A DNA stretch of 11,416 nt, from the NCBI GenBank assembly GCA_031286725.1, contig JAITTR010000079.1, positions 1 to 11,416 of the forward strand. Direction: 5' to 3'. The notes under the pieces were generated by a model. It saw only the letters and a list, made by a program, of their open reading frames with translations. It did no database searches and was not told the origin of the DNA. Shown in pieces: positions 1 through 6,613 of the stretch; position 1 is the first letter of the stretch, and each line of letters starts with the position of its first letter. The DNA comes from Holosporales bacterium (lineage in GTDB: Bacteria; Pseudomonadota; Alphaproteobacteria; RUG11792). The position numbers were made by a program, and so were the translations under genes.

Positions 1-80
1 ATGACTAAAGAAGAATCCGCTTCTGTTATGTAAATGAACCGGAGCGACTTCTTGCTTGCATGCCTCTGCGTTGATTTTCT

Positions 81-126
81 CGCTCTTGCGTTGATTTGAA
101 CTTATGTTCATATCAACGCAAGAGCG
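81..126. repeat. Long near-perfect palindrome (hairpin)
   Basis: The left arm 81-95 (CGCTCTTGCGTTGAT) is the exact reverse complement of 112-126. After a T:T mismatch (96/111), the stem continues as TGAAC (97-101) with GTTCA (106-110) around a TTAT loop, giving about 20 paired positions in 46 bp. There is no T-run on either side, so it is not a standard intrinsic terminator. It may be a dispersed palindromic repeat, a protein-binding site, or a Rho-blocking 3' end of an upstream gene. Its different stem sequence separates it from the hairpin repeats at 8293 and 11167. Confidence 0.8.
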
Positions 127-316
127 TGTTATACCCCCCCCATTACTGCCATCTCTATTACTTACACATCTTAATGTTGGGCTGTAGCTATTTGCGTTCT
201 CCTCCATAACACTTTTCCTATCCATGATTCATAGCATCTGACTTTATTTCCGTTTGCTAAAATTTTATCTTTATAACTCTTCCTAAAAAACGATTATTTA
301 TAAGCTAGTTTTGTTG

Positions 317-322
317 TATAAT
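317..322 (+). promoter_or_regulatory. Candidate -10 box for the slyB-dnaA-mtaB gene set
   Basis: A perfect TATAAT lies 37 bp before the first start codon. No good -35 hexamer is present at 16-18 bp spacing (TTATTT at 294-299 is poor), so only the -10 is supported. It is the best candidate for a promoter driving the five following genes. Confidence 0.45.
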
Positions 323-358
323 ATTGCCTGAGAATCAATAGAATCATAAGGTGCTACT

Positions 359-820
359 ATGTACAAGTTTGTTAGCTTATGTCTTGTCGTTGTAAGCGTT
401 ATTATCGTAGGGTGTTCAAACGACTTTTCGGGAGACAAGTATACTTCTGCAAATGCGGGAGAAACGCAAAAAACCGTTCGTGGGACGGTTCTTTCGTTAA
501 GAAAAGTAGAAATAAATCCTGACGGAGTTGGTAGCTTAGGAGCGGGAGCTCTTTTAGGAGGAGTCGGAGGCGGGCTTTTAGGTTCCGCATTTGGCAAAGG
601 AGGCGGGAAGATATTAACCACGGCCGCGGGAGCCATCTCCGGCGCCGTTGCTGGAAACGCCATACAAAACAGGGCTCAAGAAGGTATAGAGTATACAGTT
701 AAGTTAGAAAGCGGAGAGGTTATCACCTTAGCTCAAGGCCTAACGCCGATGATTTCAGTCGGACAACAAGTTTTTGTAGTAAATAGCGAAAAAGGAAGAA
801 GCAGAATTGTTCCGGAATAA
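359..820 (+). CDS. slyB: SlyB-like glycine-zipper outer-membrane lipoprotein
   Basis: This 153-aa lipoprotein belongs to the SlyB / rickettsial 17-kDa surface antigen type. The signal peptide is residues 1-18, with a lipobox IVGC and lipidated Cys19. A beta-like segment (about 40-55, RGTVLSLRKVEI) precedes a glycine-zipper region at about 57-100 with repeated GxxxG spacing, typical of the 2TM glycine-zipper domain. The C-terminal part ends in GQQVFVV and SRIVPE, matching the usual 'GxxVxVxxxxxxxRVxP' ending of SlyB. Such proteins sit in the outer membrane of Gram-negatives; a precise role is not established. An AAGGTG Shine-Dalgarno at 348-353 supports the ATG at 359. It is the first gene of the dense plus-strand set, and its end overlaps the next gene by 14 bp. 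Confidence 0.85.
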   Translation: MYKFVSLCLVVVSVIIVGCSNDFSGDKYTSANAGETQKTVRGTVLSLRKVEINPDGVGSLGAGALLGGVGGGLLGSAFGKGGGKILTTAAGAISGAVAGNAIQNRAQEGIEYTVKLESGEVITLAQGLTPMISVGQQVFVVNSEKGRSRIVPE

Positions 821-1304
821 CCGCCAAGTAGTTTTCTTGGGCTTATTTTGCTTTGCTTTAACTGCATGTAATTTTATGCCTGACATTAGAGTTTGGCTAC
901 GGAAAATTGATTTTGAAGTTAATCCGGACGCTAACAGAGGAGAGCCTTTCGTTTGCCATGTCGTTGTCGCATATTCGAAAGATTTGTACGATAGATTAAG
1001 CGGAATGGACGCTCAGGGATATTTCCCAAATTCCGACTCTCTTCAGAAAAAGTATAAAGATTCCATAAAGATATTTAAGTACGATATGATCCCGGGAAAA
1101 AATAAGTTGGATCAGAATATAAAATTAAGATCGTATAGAAAAGCCCAGGCGGCATTTTTGTTTGCGAGATATTCGACGCCGGGAAAGTTTATGGAAAATA
1201 TTAGCGATTCAGCCTCAATAGTAGTAAAATTTTTGCCATATAAAATGGAAGTTGTGTCGGCAATAAGCTTAGAGGCAATAAAAGAAAAGGTTATAAAATA
1301 CTAA
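807..1304 (+). CDS. Small lipoprotein, possibly TssJ-like
   Basis: This 165-aa protein has a type II signal peptide: basic N-terminus, hydrophobic stretch at about 8-19, lipobox LTAC and lipidated Cys21. The start is TTG at 807, preceded by a good AAGGAAG at 792-798. The next Met lies after the lipobox, so only the TTG start (or a very close alternative) keeps the signal. The mature part has the flow of TssJ/SciN, the outer-membrane lipoprotein of type VI secretion: 'FEVNPDANRGEPFVCHVVVAY', split here as residues about 36-56, then a 'GYF' segment, a PGK turn at about 95-97 and a strand 'AAFLFARYSTPGKF' near 115-128. This match is from memory of the family pattern and is not certain. No other type VI genes are visible. 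It overlaps the lipoprotein gene before it and touches dnaA (TAATG). Confidence 0.7.
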   Translation: MFRNNRQVVFLGLFCFALTACNFMPDIRVWLRKIDFEVNPDANRGEPFVCHVVVAYSKDLYDRLSGMDAQGYFPNSDSLQKKYKDSIKIFKYDMIPGKNKLDQNIKLRSYRKAQAAFLFARYSTPGKFMENISDSASIVVKFLPYKMEVVSAISLEAIKEKVIKY

Positions 1305-2662
1305 TGTCAAAAGCGCTAAACGATAATCTAACCCAAATTTGGAAAGAGGCGTTAGAAGACCTAAAGAGCGCTATAGGAGACCAACCTTTTCGAAATTGGA
1401 TATCTAAGTTAGAGGTATTAAATTTGGACGATTCTATATTAACAATATCCGCTCCCTCCTGTTTTATTAGAGACACGGTTTTATCAAGATTTTCCGAATA
1501 TATATTAAAAGTCGTAAATTCATACGGGTGTAACGTAAAATCCATTAATATAAACGTATCCGAGAAAACTGTAAGTAGAATAGATAATTTAAGCGAAAAA
1601 AATACCAAAAGCCAAATAGACGTTAAGAATGAGTTTGGGGATATATCCATATTAGATAAAAGATTTACTTTTCAAAATTTCGTAGTAGGCAAGCCAAACG
1701 AATTCGCCTATGCGGCGGCTATAAGAGTATCCGAATCGGAAAATCCTTCTTTTAATCCTCTTTTTCTTTACGGAGGGATAGGGCTTGGGAAAACGCATTT
1801 GATGCACTCTGTCGCTTGGCGTATGAAAGAATTATGCCCAAGTAAAAATATCATGTATTTATCCGCTGAAAAATTTATGTATTTGTTTATAAAATCGTTG
1901 AGATTTAAAACTTCAGTATCTTTTAAAGAAATGATTCGGACAGTCGACGTTTTGATGGTTGACGACGTCCAATTTATCGGCGGAAAGGAAGCGACGCAAG
2001 AAGAGTTTTTTCATACGTTTAACGAACTAGTTGATAATAATAAACAAGTAATATTATCCGCAGATAAATCTCCGTCAGATCTCGAGGGAGTAGAAGATAG
2101 GTTAAAATCAAGATTAGGTTGGGGGTTAGTAGCGGATATTCATCCGACTACTTATGAATTAAGATTAGGGATTTTGCAGTCGAAATCTAAAAGATATAAT
2201 ATTCCGGTTTCAGATAAAGTTTTAGAATTTTTAGCGTCCAAAATTACGTCAAATATCCGGGAATTAGAAGGGGCGTTAAATAGAGTAGTCGCTCATGCCA
2301 CGTTGGTTGGGAGAGAAATAAGTACGGACGTGGCTCAAGAAGTTTTAAGAGATCTATTGAGATCCAATGAAAAAGTTATTACAATAGATATTATACAAAG
2401 AAAGGTTTGCGAGTATTATGGAATTAGGCTACCAGATTTGGTATCCGCCAAAAGGCAAAAAGCCATAACAAACGCTCGGCATATAGCTATGTATCTTTGC
2501 AAACAATTAACCACAAAATCTCTTCCCGATATCGGGAAAAATTTTGGCGGCAAAGACCATGCCACGGTTATTCATGCCGTAAAAAAGGTTTTTGAGAATA
2601 TGGAAAAAGATACATGTTTTAGAGCTGATTTAGAAATTTTAAGAAAATCTCTAGAAAATTGA
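1304..2662 (+). CDS. dnaA: Chromosomal replication initiator DnaA
   Basis: DnaA (452 aa, normal length) binds DnaA boxes at oriC, and its ATP-bound form opens the origin. Domain I spans about 8-85 (WKEALEDLKSAIGDQPFRNW). A short, poorly conserved linker follows at about 86-115. The AAA+ domain III has the entry motif VGKPNEFAYAAA (128-139), Walker A GGIGLGKTH (157-165), Walker B LMVDDVQF (217-224), the arginine-finger box RLKSRLGWGL (266-275) and sensor II REL (319-321). Domain IV ends with the DNA-binding signature FGGKDHATVIHAV (414-426). No key residue is missing. The start codon overlaps the preceding stop by one base (TAATG), and the nearest purine-rich site AAAAGG (1285-1290) is distant, so translational coupling is likely. 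No DnaA-box cluster is seen nearby, so oriC is probably elsewhere. Confidence 0.98.
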   Translation: MSKALNDNLTQIWKEALEDLKSAIGDQPFRNWISKLEVLNLDDSILTISAPSCFIRDTVLSRFSEYILKVVNSYGCNVKSININVSEKTVSRIDNLSEKNTKSQIDVKNEFGDISILDKRFTFQNFVVGKPNEFAYAAAIRVSESENPSFNPLFLYGGIGLGKTHLMHSVAWRMKELCPSKNIMYLSAEKFMYLFIKSLRFKTSVSFKEMIRTVDVLMVDDVQFIGGKEATQEEFFHTFNELVDNNKQVILSADKSPSDLEGVEDRLKSRLGWGLVADIHPTTYELRLGILQSKSKRYNIPVSDKVLEFLASKITSNIRELEGALNRVVAHATLVGREISTDVAQEVLRDLLRSNEKVITIDIIQRKVCEYYGIRLPDLVSAKRQKAITNARHIAMYLCKQLTTKSLPDIGKNFGGKDHATVIHAVKKVFENMEKDTCFRADLEILRKSLEN

Positions 2663-2668
2663 GGGTAG

Positions 2669-4012
2669 ATGTCGTTAATAAAACGTAAAAATAAATCTCA
2701 ATATTCCGATAGTTGCAATAAGATATTCGGTTATTGGCGATTAAGAACCATGTATTCTATATTTATTGGATACGCATCGTTTTATTTTGTTAGACAGAAT
2801 TTTTCGTTAGCAATTCCCTCAATTTGTTCAGATTTGCATATAACGAAAGCTGATATAGGAATCATTATTTCTATCGGATCTATATTATACGGAGTAGGCA
2901 AAGGTTTTTTTGGTCTTATAGGCGACAGATATAGCGCAAGATATATAATGGTCATAGGATTGACAGCTTCTGCGTTTATGAATATATTCTTAGGTTATAG
3001 TTGTATTATTCCAGCTTTTACCGTATTTTACGCTCTTAATTGGTGTTTCCAATCCATGGGTTGGCCGCCTTGCGCTAAGCTTTTAACTCATTGGTTCAGC
3101 CCCACTGAAATAGGAACAAAATGGGCTTTGTGGAACGCTTCTCAACAAGTCGGGTCTGCCGCCATCGCATTTTTAGCCCCTTTTATTTTAGTTCGTTTCG
3201 GTTGGCGATATTTATTTTTTATTCCCGGTTTAGCGGCTATTTTGTTAGCCGTATTTTTGTTTAATAGGTTAAGAGATACTCCGGAATCCTTGAAGCTTCC
3301 TTCAGTAGAAAAAATGACTGGATTAGCCTCAGTCGCCGAAGGCTCTAAATGGAATCTTGAAGAAGAAAAAAAGTTATCGTATATAGAAACGCTGAAAATG
3401 GCTTTGGCAAATAAATTCGTTTGGTACGTTGGATTGGCTAATTTTTTTGTTTATATCTGCAGAATGACATTTTTAAATTGGGGGCCGTCGTTTCTTTTAG
3501 AAGCCAAAGGAAGCGCCTTGACAGCGGTTGGTATTCAAATGGCGTTTTTTGATCTTGCAGGCATATTTGGCGGCATATTCTCAGGATACCTTTCAGACAA
3601 AGTTTTCAAAGGAAGAAGAGGGCCGGTTTCCGCTCTTTGCATGTTAATTTTGGTCGTTCTTGTATTTTGTCTTTGGGCGGCTCCAAAGGATTCTCAAATA
3701 ATAAGTTCTATTTGTATGATTTGCATTGGGTTTTTAGTAACCGGACCTCAAATTTTAGTCGGTGTCGCTGCGGCAGATTTTGCCTCCAAAAAAGCGGCGG
3801 CTACGGCTTCTGGATTTACGGGAACTTTGGGCTATGCGGGAAGCGCAGTTTCTGGAGTTGGCACCGGATTTATTGCTGATTTTTACGGTTGGAATAGCGT
3901 TTTCTTTATGGTGATTGGGTCTGCCATTCTCAGCGCTATTTTCTTTATTTTAACGTGGAACGAAAAGTCTCGGGTTCTAAGCAAGTCAGGGGACTATGAA
4001 AAACAAAGTTAA
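2669..4012 (+). CDS. MFS organophosphate:phosphate antiporter family permease (GlpT/UhpC-like)
   Basis: This 447-aa inner-membrane protein has about 12 predicted helices and belongs to the organophosphate:Pi antiporter branch of the major facilitator superfamily. Features seen are FYFVRQNFSLAIP (38-50, with Arg42 where GlpT has its substrate-binding Arg), Lys78 in GKGFFG, MFS motif A GDRYSARY (85-92), Arg265 in YICRMTF, a second motif-A-like GYLSDKVFKGRRG (306-318), and the strongly diagnostic segment at about 359-390 (GPQILVG... KKAAATASGFTG... LGYAG). Known members exchange glycerol-3-phosphate, hexose phosphates or related esters for phosphate, or act as sensors (UhpC). The substrate cannot be read from sequence. 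In an intracellular organism it would suit import of host phosphorylated metabolites. It starts 6 bp after dnaA stops; GAGGG at 2661-2665 lies unusually close to the ATG. The 3' end overlaps mtaB by 17 bp. Confidence 0.92.
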   Translation: MSLIKRKNKSQYSDSCNKIFGYWRLRTMYSIFIGYASFYFVRQNFSLAIPSICSDLHITKADIGIIISIGSILYGVGKGFFGLIGDRYSARYIMVIGLTASAFMNIFLGYSCIIPAFTVFYALNWCFQSMGWPPCAKLLTHWFSPTEIGTKWALWNASQQVGSAAIAFLAPFILVRFGWRYLFFIPGLAAILLAVFLFNRLRDTPESLKLPSVEKMTGLASVAEGSKWNLEEEKKLSYIETLKMALANKFVWYVGLANFFVYICRMTFLNWGPSFLLEAKGSALTAVGIQMAFFDLAGIFGGIFSGYLSDKVFKGRRGPVSALCMLILVVLVFCLWAAPKDSQIISSICMICIGFLVTGPQILVGVAAADFASKKAAATASGFTGTLGYAGSAVSGVGTGFIADFYGWNSVFFMVIGSAILSAIFFILTWNEKSRVLSKSGDYEKQS

Positions 4013-5246
4013 AACTATAACTTTAGGGTGCAGGTTTAATTTCTATGAGTCCGAGGTTTCTAAGGCTATTATAAAAAAACTTAATCCAAACGACGACATT
4101 ATCATTATCAATACATGTTCTGTTACGCATGAAGCCGAAAGACAATCCAGACAAGCGGTAAGAAAAGCTGTAAGAGAAAATAGAAACGCTAAAATAATAG
4201 TGACAGGTTGCGCTGCGAAAACTTCCGAAGATTATTTTAATCATCTCGAAGGAGTTTTCAAAGTTATCCAAAACGGCGATAAGGAGAATTTGGAAATATA
4301 CTCGAAAATTCCTCATTCTTCGTCTTCAATAAATTTTGACGACGACGTTATAAACGAAGAGGATCAATTATTTGAAAATAGAGCGAGAGTATTTGTTCAA
4401 ATTCAAAATGGTTGCGATAATTTTTGCTCTTATTGTATAGTTCCGTTTACTCGAGGAAGAGCAACAAGCTTGCCGTTAGAAAAAATTCTAAAAAGGGTAG
4501 GGGGCTTTTCCGAAAAAGGCTTTAAAGAGGTAGTTTTGTCAGGGATAGACATAACGTCGTATGGAAAAGATTTGGATTTCAAAATAACGCTAGCCGACGT
4601 TGTAGAGGCGATATTAAAAAAATATCCAAATCAAAAAAGACTAAGGATTTCGTCTATAGATCCTAATGGAATATCCGAAAGACTTTTTGAATTATTTGCG
4701 CATGAAAAAAGAATAATGCCTCACTTTCATTTGAGTATACAATCCGGAGATGATCAAGTTTTAAAAGATATGAAACGAAGGCATACAAGAAAAGACGTTA
4801 TAGACTTCTGTAACAAATTAAGATCTATTAGAAAAGACGTAGTTTTTGGATGCGATCTTATCCCGGGATTTCCGACTGAGACCGAGGATATGTTTAAAAA
4901 CACAATCGATTTAATCGACGATGCCGGATTGTCTTTACTTCATGTTTTTCCCTTTTCTCCAAGGAAAGGAACCATAGCCGCTCAAATGATTCAGCTTCCT
5001 AGAGCCGTCGTTTTAGAAAGAGGAAGATTATTAAGGGAGGAAGCCCATAAAGCTAAAAAGAAGCTTTTGGAAAATATGCTAGGAAAAGTTGTTGACGGAA
5101 TTGTCGAGAAAGTAGAAGAAAACGTTTCATACGGAAAAACTGACTCTTTTGTTCCATTTATTATAAAAAAAGCCTATACCCCATCCGAAATTGTCAGTAA
5201 CCTAAAAGTCGTTTCGCATAACGGAGATTCTCTAATATTAACCTAA
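3996..5246 (+). CDS. mtaB: tRNA t6A37 methylthiotransferase MtaB
   Basis: This 416-aa radical-SAM enzyme is of the MiaB/RimO/MtaB class. MtaB adds a methylthio group to N6-threonylcarbamoyladenosine-37 of tRNAs, giving ms2t6A. The N-terminal UPF0004 domain has its three cluster cysteines Cys12 (TLGCRFNFYESE), Cys41 (NTCSVTHEAERQSR) and Cys72 (VTGCAA). The radical-SAM motif CxxxCxxC is Cys140/144/147 (GCDNFCSYCIVPFTRGR). Later motifs include LSGIDITSYG (181-190), SIDP (220-223), HLSIQSGDD (245-253), DLIPGFPTET (287-296) and HVFPFSPRKGT (316-326). The C-terminal part from about 355 fits a TRAM domain. NTCSVTHEAERQSRQ favours MtaB over MiaB or RimO. It is preceded by AGGGGA at 3988-3993 and overlaps the permease gene by 17 bp, so it is very likely cotranscribed. 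Confidence 0.93.
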   Translation: MKNKVKTITLGCRFNFYESEVSKAIIKKLNPNDDIIIINTCSVTHEAERQSRQAVRKAVRENRNAKIIVTGCAAKTSEDYFNHLEGVFKVIQNGDKENLEIYSKIPHSSSSINFDDDVINEEDQLFENRARVFVQIQNGCDNFCSYCIVPFTRGRATSLPLEKILKRVGGFSEKGFKEVVLSGIDITSYGKDLDFKITLADVVEAILKKYPNQKRLRISSIDPNGISERLFELFAHEKRIMPHFHLSIQSGDDQVLKDMKRRHTRKDVIDFCNKLRSIRKDVVFGCDLIPGFPTETEDMFKNTIDLIDDAGLSLLHVFPFSPRKGTIAAQMIQLPRAVVLERGRLLREEAHKAKKKLLENMLGKVVDGIVEKVEENVSYGKTDSFVPFIIKKAYTPSEIVSNLKVVSHNGDSLILT

Positions 5247-5516
5247 GTTTCGAATAATAACGGGGAGGAAGCGTTGTAGTGTTTCCAGCTTTATTATAAT
5301 GCCAACATACTGCATTGTAAAATCATGGGAAGAACTTAAAGAGTTGTTTTTAAATAAAGGGCTTCAACTAATCTTAGCGATGTATGCCGCTAGCTGCATA
5401 CTAAACTAGGCATTGGAAAAGGAAAATAGCGAAGGAATACGCGTGGCACTGGGAGGCCTACGCGATATTATGGGTATTAGTTAAGTTAGCTATAAGCAAA
5501 CTAAAAGCTTGATGTT
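5247..5516 (+). other. Convergent intergenic stretch with possible broken small ORF or structured RNA
   Basis: No confident gene. An ATG at 5299 opens a frame of 36 codons (MPTYCIVKSWEELKELFL...) that hits TAG at 5407-5409. The same frame then runs a further 24 codons (ALEKENSEGIRVALGG...) to TAA at 5482-5484. This may be the remnant of a roughly 60-aa protein or chance. A TATAAT (5295-5300) overlaps the ATG. The sequence also folds: GTATGC/GCATAC (5382-5387 with 5396-5401), and a CGCGT-GGC/GCC-T-ACGCG hairpin (5440-5464, one bulged T). A transcript from the TATAAT to the terminator at 5517-5580 would be a structured RNA of about 270 nt. I cannot match it to a known RNA family. Confidence 0.3.
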
Positions 5517-5580
5517 AAATGGGAGGCGACTCGCCAGCTTCGCTGGCCACCCGCCCGCCCCGAGCCGCCTCCCATTTTTT
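5517..5580 (+). terminator. Strong GC-rich hairpin with T-tail
   Basis: AAATGGGAGGCG (5517-5528) pairs perfectly with 5566-5577. After an A:C mismatch, CTCG (5530-5533) pairs with CGAG (5561-5564). Inside is a second hairpin, GCCAGC-TTC-GCTGGC (5533-5547), and a C-rich single strand. Six T follow the stem on the plus strand (5575-5580), and on the minus strand the stem is followed by TTTAAC. It therefore likely ends transcription from mtaB and also from the convergent permease gene. The complex branched inside is more than a plain terminator needs and resembles a dispersed palindromic repeat. Confidence 0.8.
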
Positions 5581-5593
5581 AATACTCAGAGGC

Positions 5594-5608
5594 GGACACA
5601 GGGTGTCC
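5594..5608 (-). terminator. Short perfect hairpin near the 3' end of the convergent permease gene
   Basis: GGACAC (5594-5599), loop AGG, GTGTCC (5603-5608): a perfect 6-bp stem in the gap between the permease stop and the larger hairpin. It lacks a good T-run on the minus strand (a TTAAAAAATGGG-like stretch follows), so alone it would be a weak terminator. Confidence 0.35.
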
Positions 5609-5630
5609 TTTGTCTTAAAGTATATAAAAT

Positions 5631-6590
5631 TTATTTAAACTTTTTGGGGACAAAAAATATTTTGAAATACGGAAGAAACTTTTTTAAACTAGTATTATAA
5701 GCGATTCTTGGTTTTTGGGAAGGAAGAGATTTGTTGAAATAAGAAGCGATTATTGTTCCTATTATTATAAGAAACGCTCCGAAAAAAGCGGCCGAATCAG
5801 GAATTTCGCCGAAAAAGAGGAACCCGAACAATATCGCGAATGGCAATTCTATATATCGGACTTGACTTACGTTAGAAGCCGAGGTTGCTCTATAGGCCAA
5901 AAATACGAAGAGTTGTATTACGTTCGCCCCGATTCCTAAAAAGAACAGCAGAACAAATTCTCGAAAATTTGGAGTCGTCCAGAAAAACGGAACGATCGCT
6001 CCGGAGAGAACGGTCGCATACAAGGCGAAATAAAACAGCATCGTTAGATCGTTTTCTTTATTGTCAACCATCTTTTTCATCATGACGTTCATAACGGAAA
6101 AAAGAATAGCCGCTAAAGTCGGAACAATTGCCGTAAGGTTAATGTTCGTCGCGTTGGGTCGATACATAATGATAAGTCCTAAAAAGCCTATTAGCGTTGC
6201 GCATACGCTTTTCGCGCTTGTTCTTTCGCTAAGAAATATCGCGGTTAAAGGCAACATAAAAAGAGACTCTGAAAACAAAATAACGGTATTTTCCGCAAAA
6301 GGCATTATGTTGACGCTCCAACAACAGAGCATTAAGGCGACGGCGCCTAAAGTTCCTCTCCATAAATGCCATTTATGGATTGTAGATTGGAACAGGTTTC
6401 TTTTTGAAAATCCTATTGGGATAAGAACAATAACCGCCGAAAATAAGAATCTGAAAAAGGATATTTCGACAAAATGTAATCTATGGCCGAGACATCTTGA
6501 AAGTACGTCGTTCATAGCGCAAATTAAATAGATTAGAACGGCCCAGAAGATTCCTTGTCTTAGGCCTTTTTCATAAAACCAACTAAACAT
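5631..6590 (-). CDS. EamA/DMT-family ten-helix permease
   Basis: This 319-aa inner-membrane transporter of the drug/metabolite transporter superfamily has two EamA repeats (about 13-144 and 153-285), each with five hydrophobic helices. The family pattern is visible: a first-helix N-terminus GLRQGIFWAVLIYLICAM, FFRFLFSAV (45-53), a helix NTVILFSESLFMLPLTAIFLSER (101-123, split here: NTVILFSE ... LSER), and RYIELPFAILFGFLFFGEIP (245-264). Rickettsial relatives of this type include an S-adenosylmethionine importer; the substrate here is undetermined. The last 35 residues (from about 285) form an unusual basic-aromatic tail ending KIFFVPKKFK. The ATG at 6590 has no clear Shine-Dalgarno, but the next Met (residue 26) would remove most of helix 1, so this start is preferred. 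It is convergent with mtaB and divergent from the 541-aa gene across 23 bp. Confidence 0.88.
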   Translation of the reverse strand: MFSWFYEKGLRQGIFWAVLIYLICAMNDVLSRCLGHRLHFVEISFFRFLFSAVIVLIPIGFSKRNLFQSTIHKWHLWRGTLGAVALMLCCWSVNIMPFAENTVILFSESLFMLPLTAIFLSERTSAKSVCATLIGFLGLIIMYRPNATNINLTAIVPTLAAILFSVMNVMMKKMVDNKENDLTMLFYFALYATVLSGAIVPFFWTTPNFREFVLLFFLGIGANVIQLFVFLAYRATSASNVSQVRYIELPFAILFGFLFFGEIPDSAAFFGAFLIIIGTIIASYFNKSLPSQKPRIAYNTSLKKFLPYFKIFFVPKKFK

Positions 6591-6600
6591 ATTTATTTTA

Positions 6601-6606
6601 AAGGAG
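6601..6606 (+). promoter_or_regulatory. Ribosome binding site of the 541-aa gene
   Basis: AAGGAG with 7 bp to the ATG at 6614; a second ATG follows two codons later. This fixes the start. It also means that almost the whole 23-bp gap to the divergent permease is used by the leader, so both promoters must lie inside the opposite coding region or the transcripts overlap. Confidence 0.75.
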
Positions 6607-6613
6607 AAAAAAC

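Larger units (their letters stand above)
1..358. other. Gene-free left end
   Basis: No reading frame here looks like a gene. The frame starting at base 1 ends at TAA 31-33 after ten codons and could be the tail of a gene starting outside the window, but nothing supports that. The stretch contains a long palindrome (81-126), a short direct repeat TGCGTTGATTT at 67-77 and 87-97, a run of eight C at 134-141, and the TATAAT box at 317-322 that probably serves the downstream gene set. Confidence 0.6.

Noticed and set aside
1..33. Ten-codon frame at the left edge ending in TAA, as the tail of an upstream gene
   Set aside because: Too short to distinguish from chance; no family signal.
34..99. 21-codon ORF (MNRSDFLLACL...) with a hydrophobic look
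   Set aside because: No ribosome binding site, and it runs into the long palindrome, so it is better explained as structured non-coding DNA.
5247..5580. tmRNA, 6S RNA, RNase P RNA or SRP RNA
   Set aside because: None of the conserved core motifs of these RNAs that I know are present in this gap or in 8376-9183.
5509..5700. 63-aa plus-strand ORF across the GC-rich hairpin
   Set aside because: It is a by-product of the terminator hairpin and overlaps the 3' end of the convergent permease gene.
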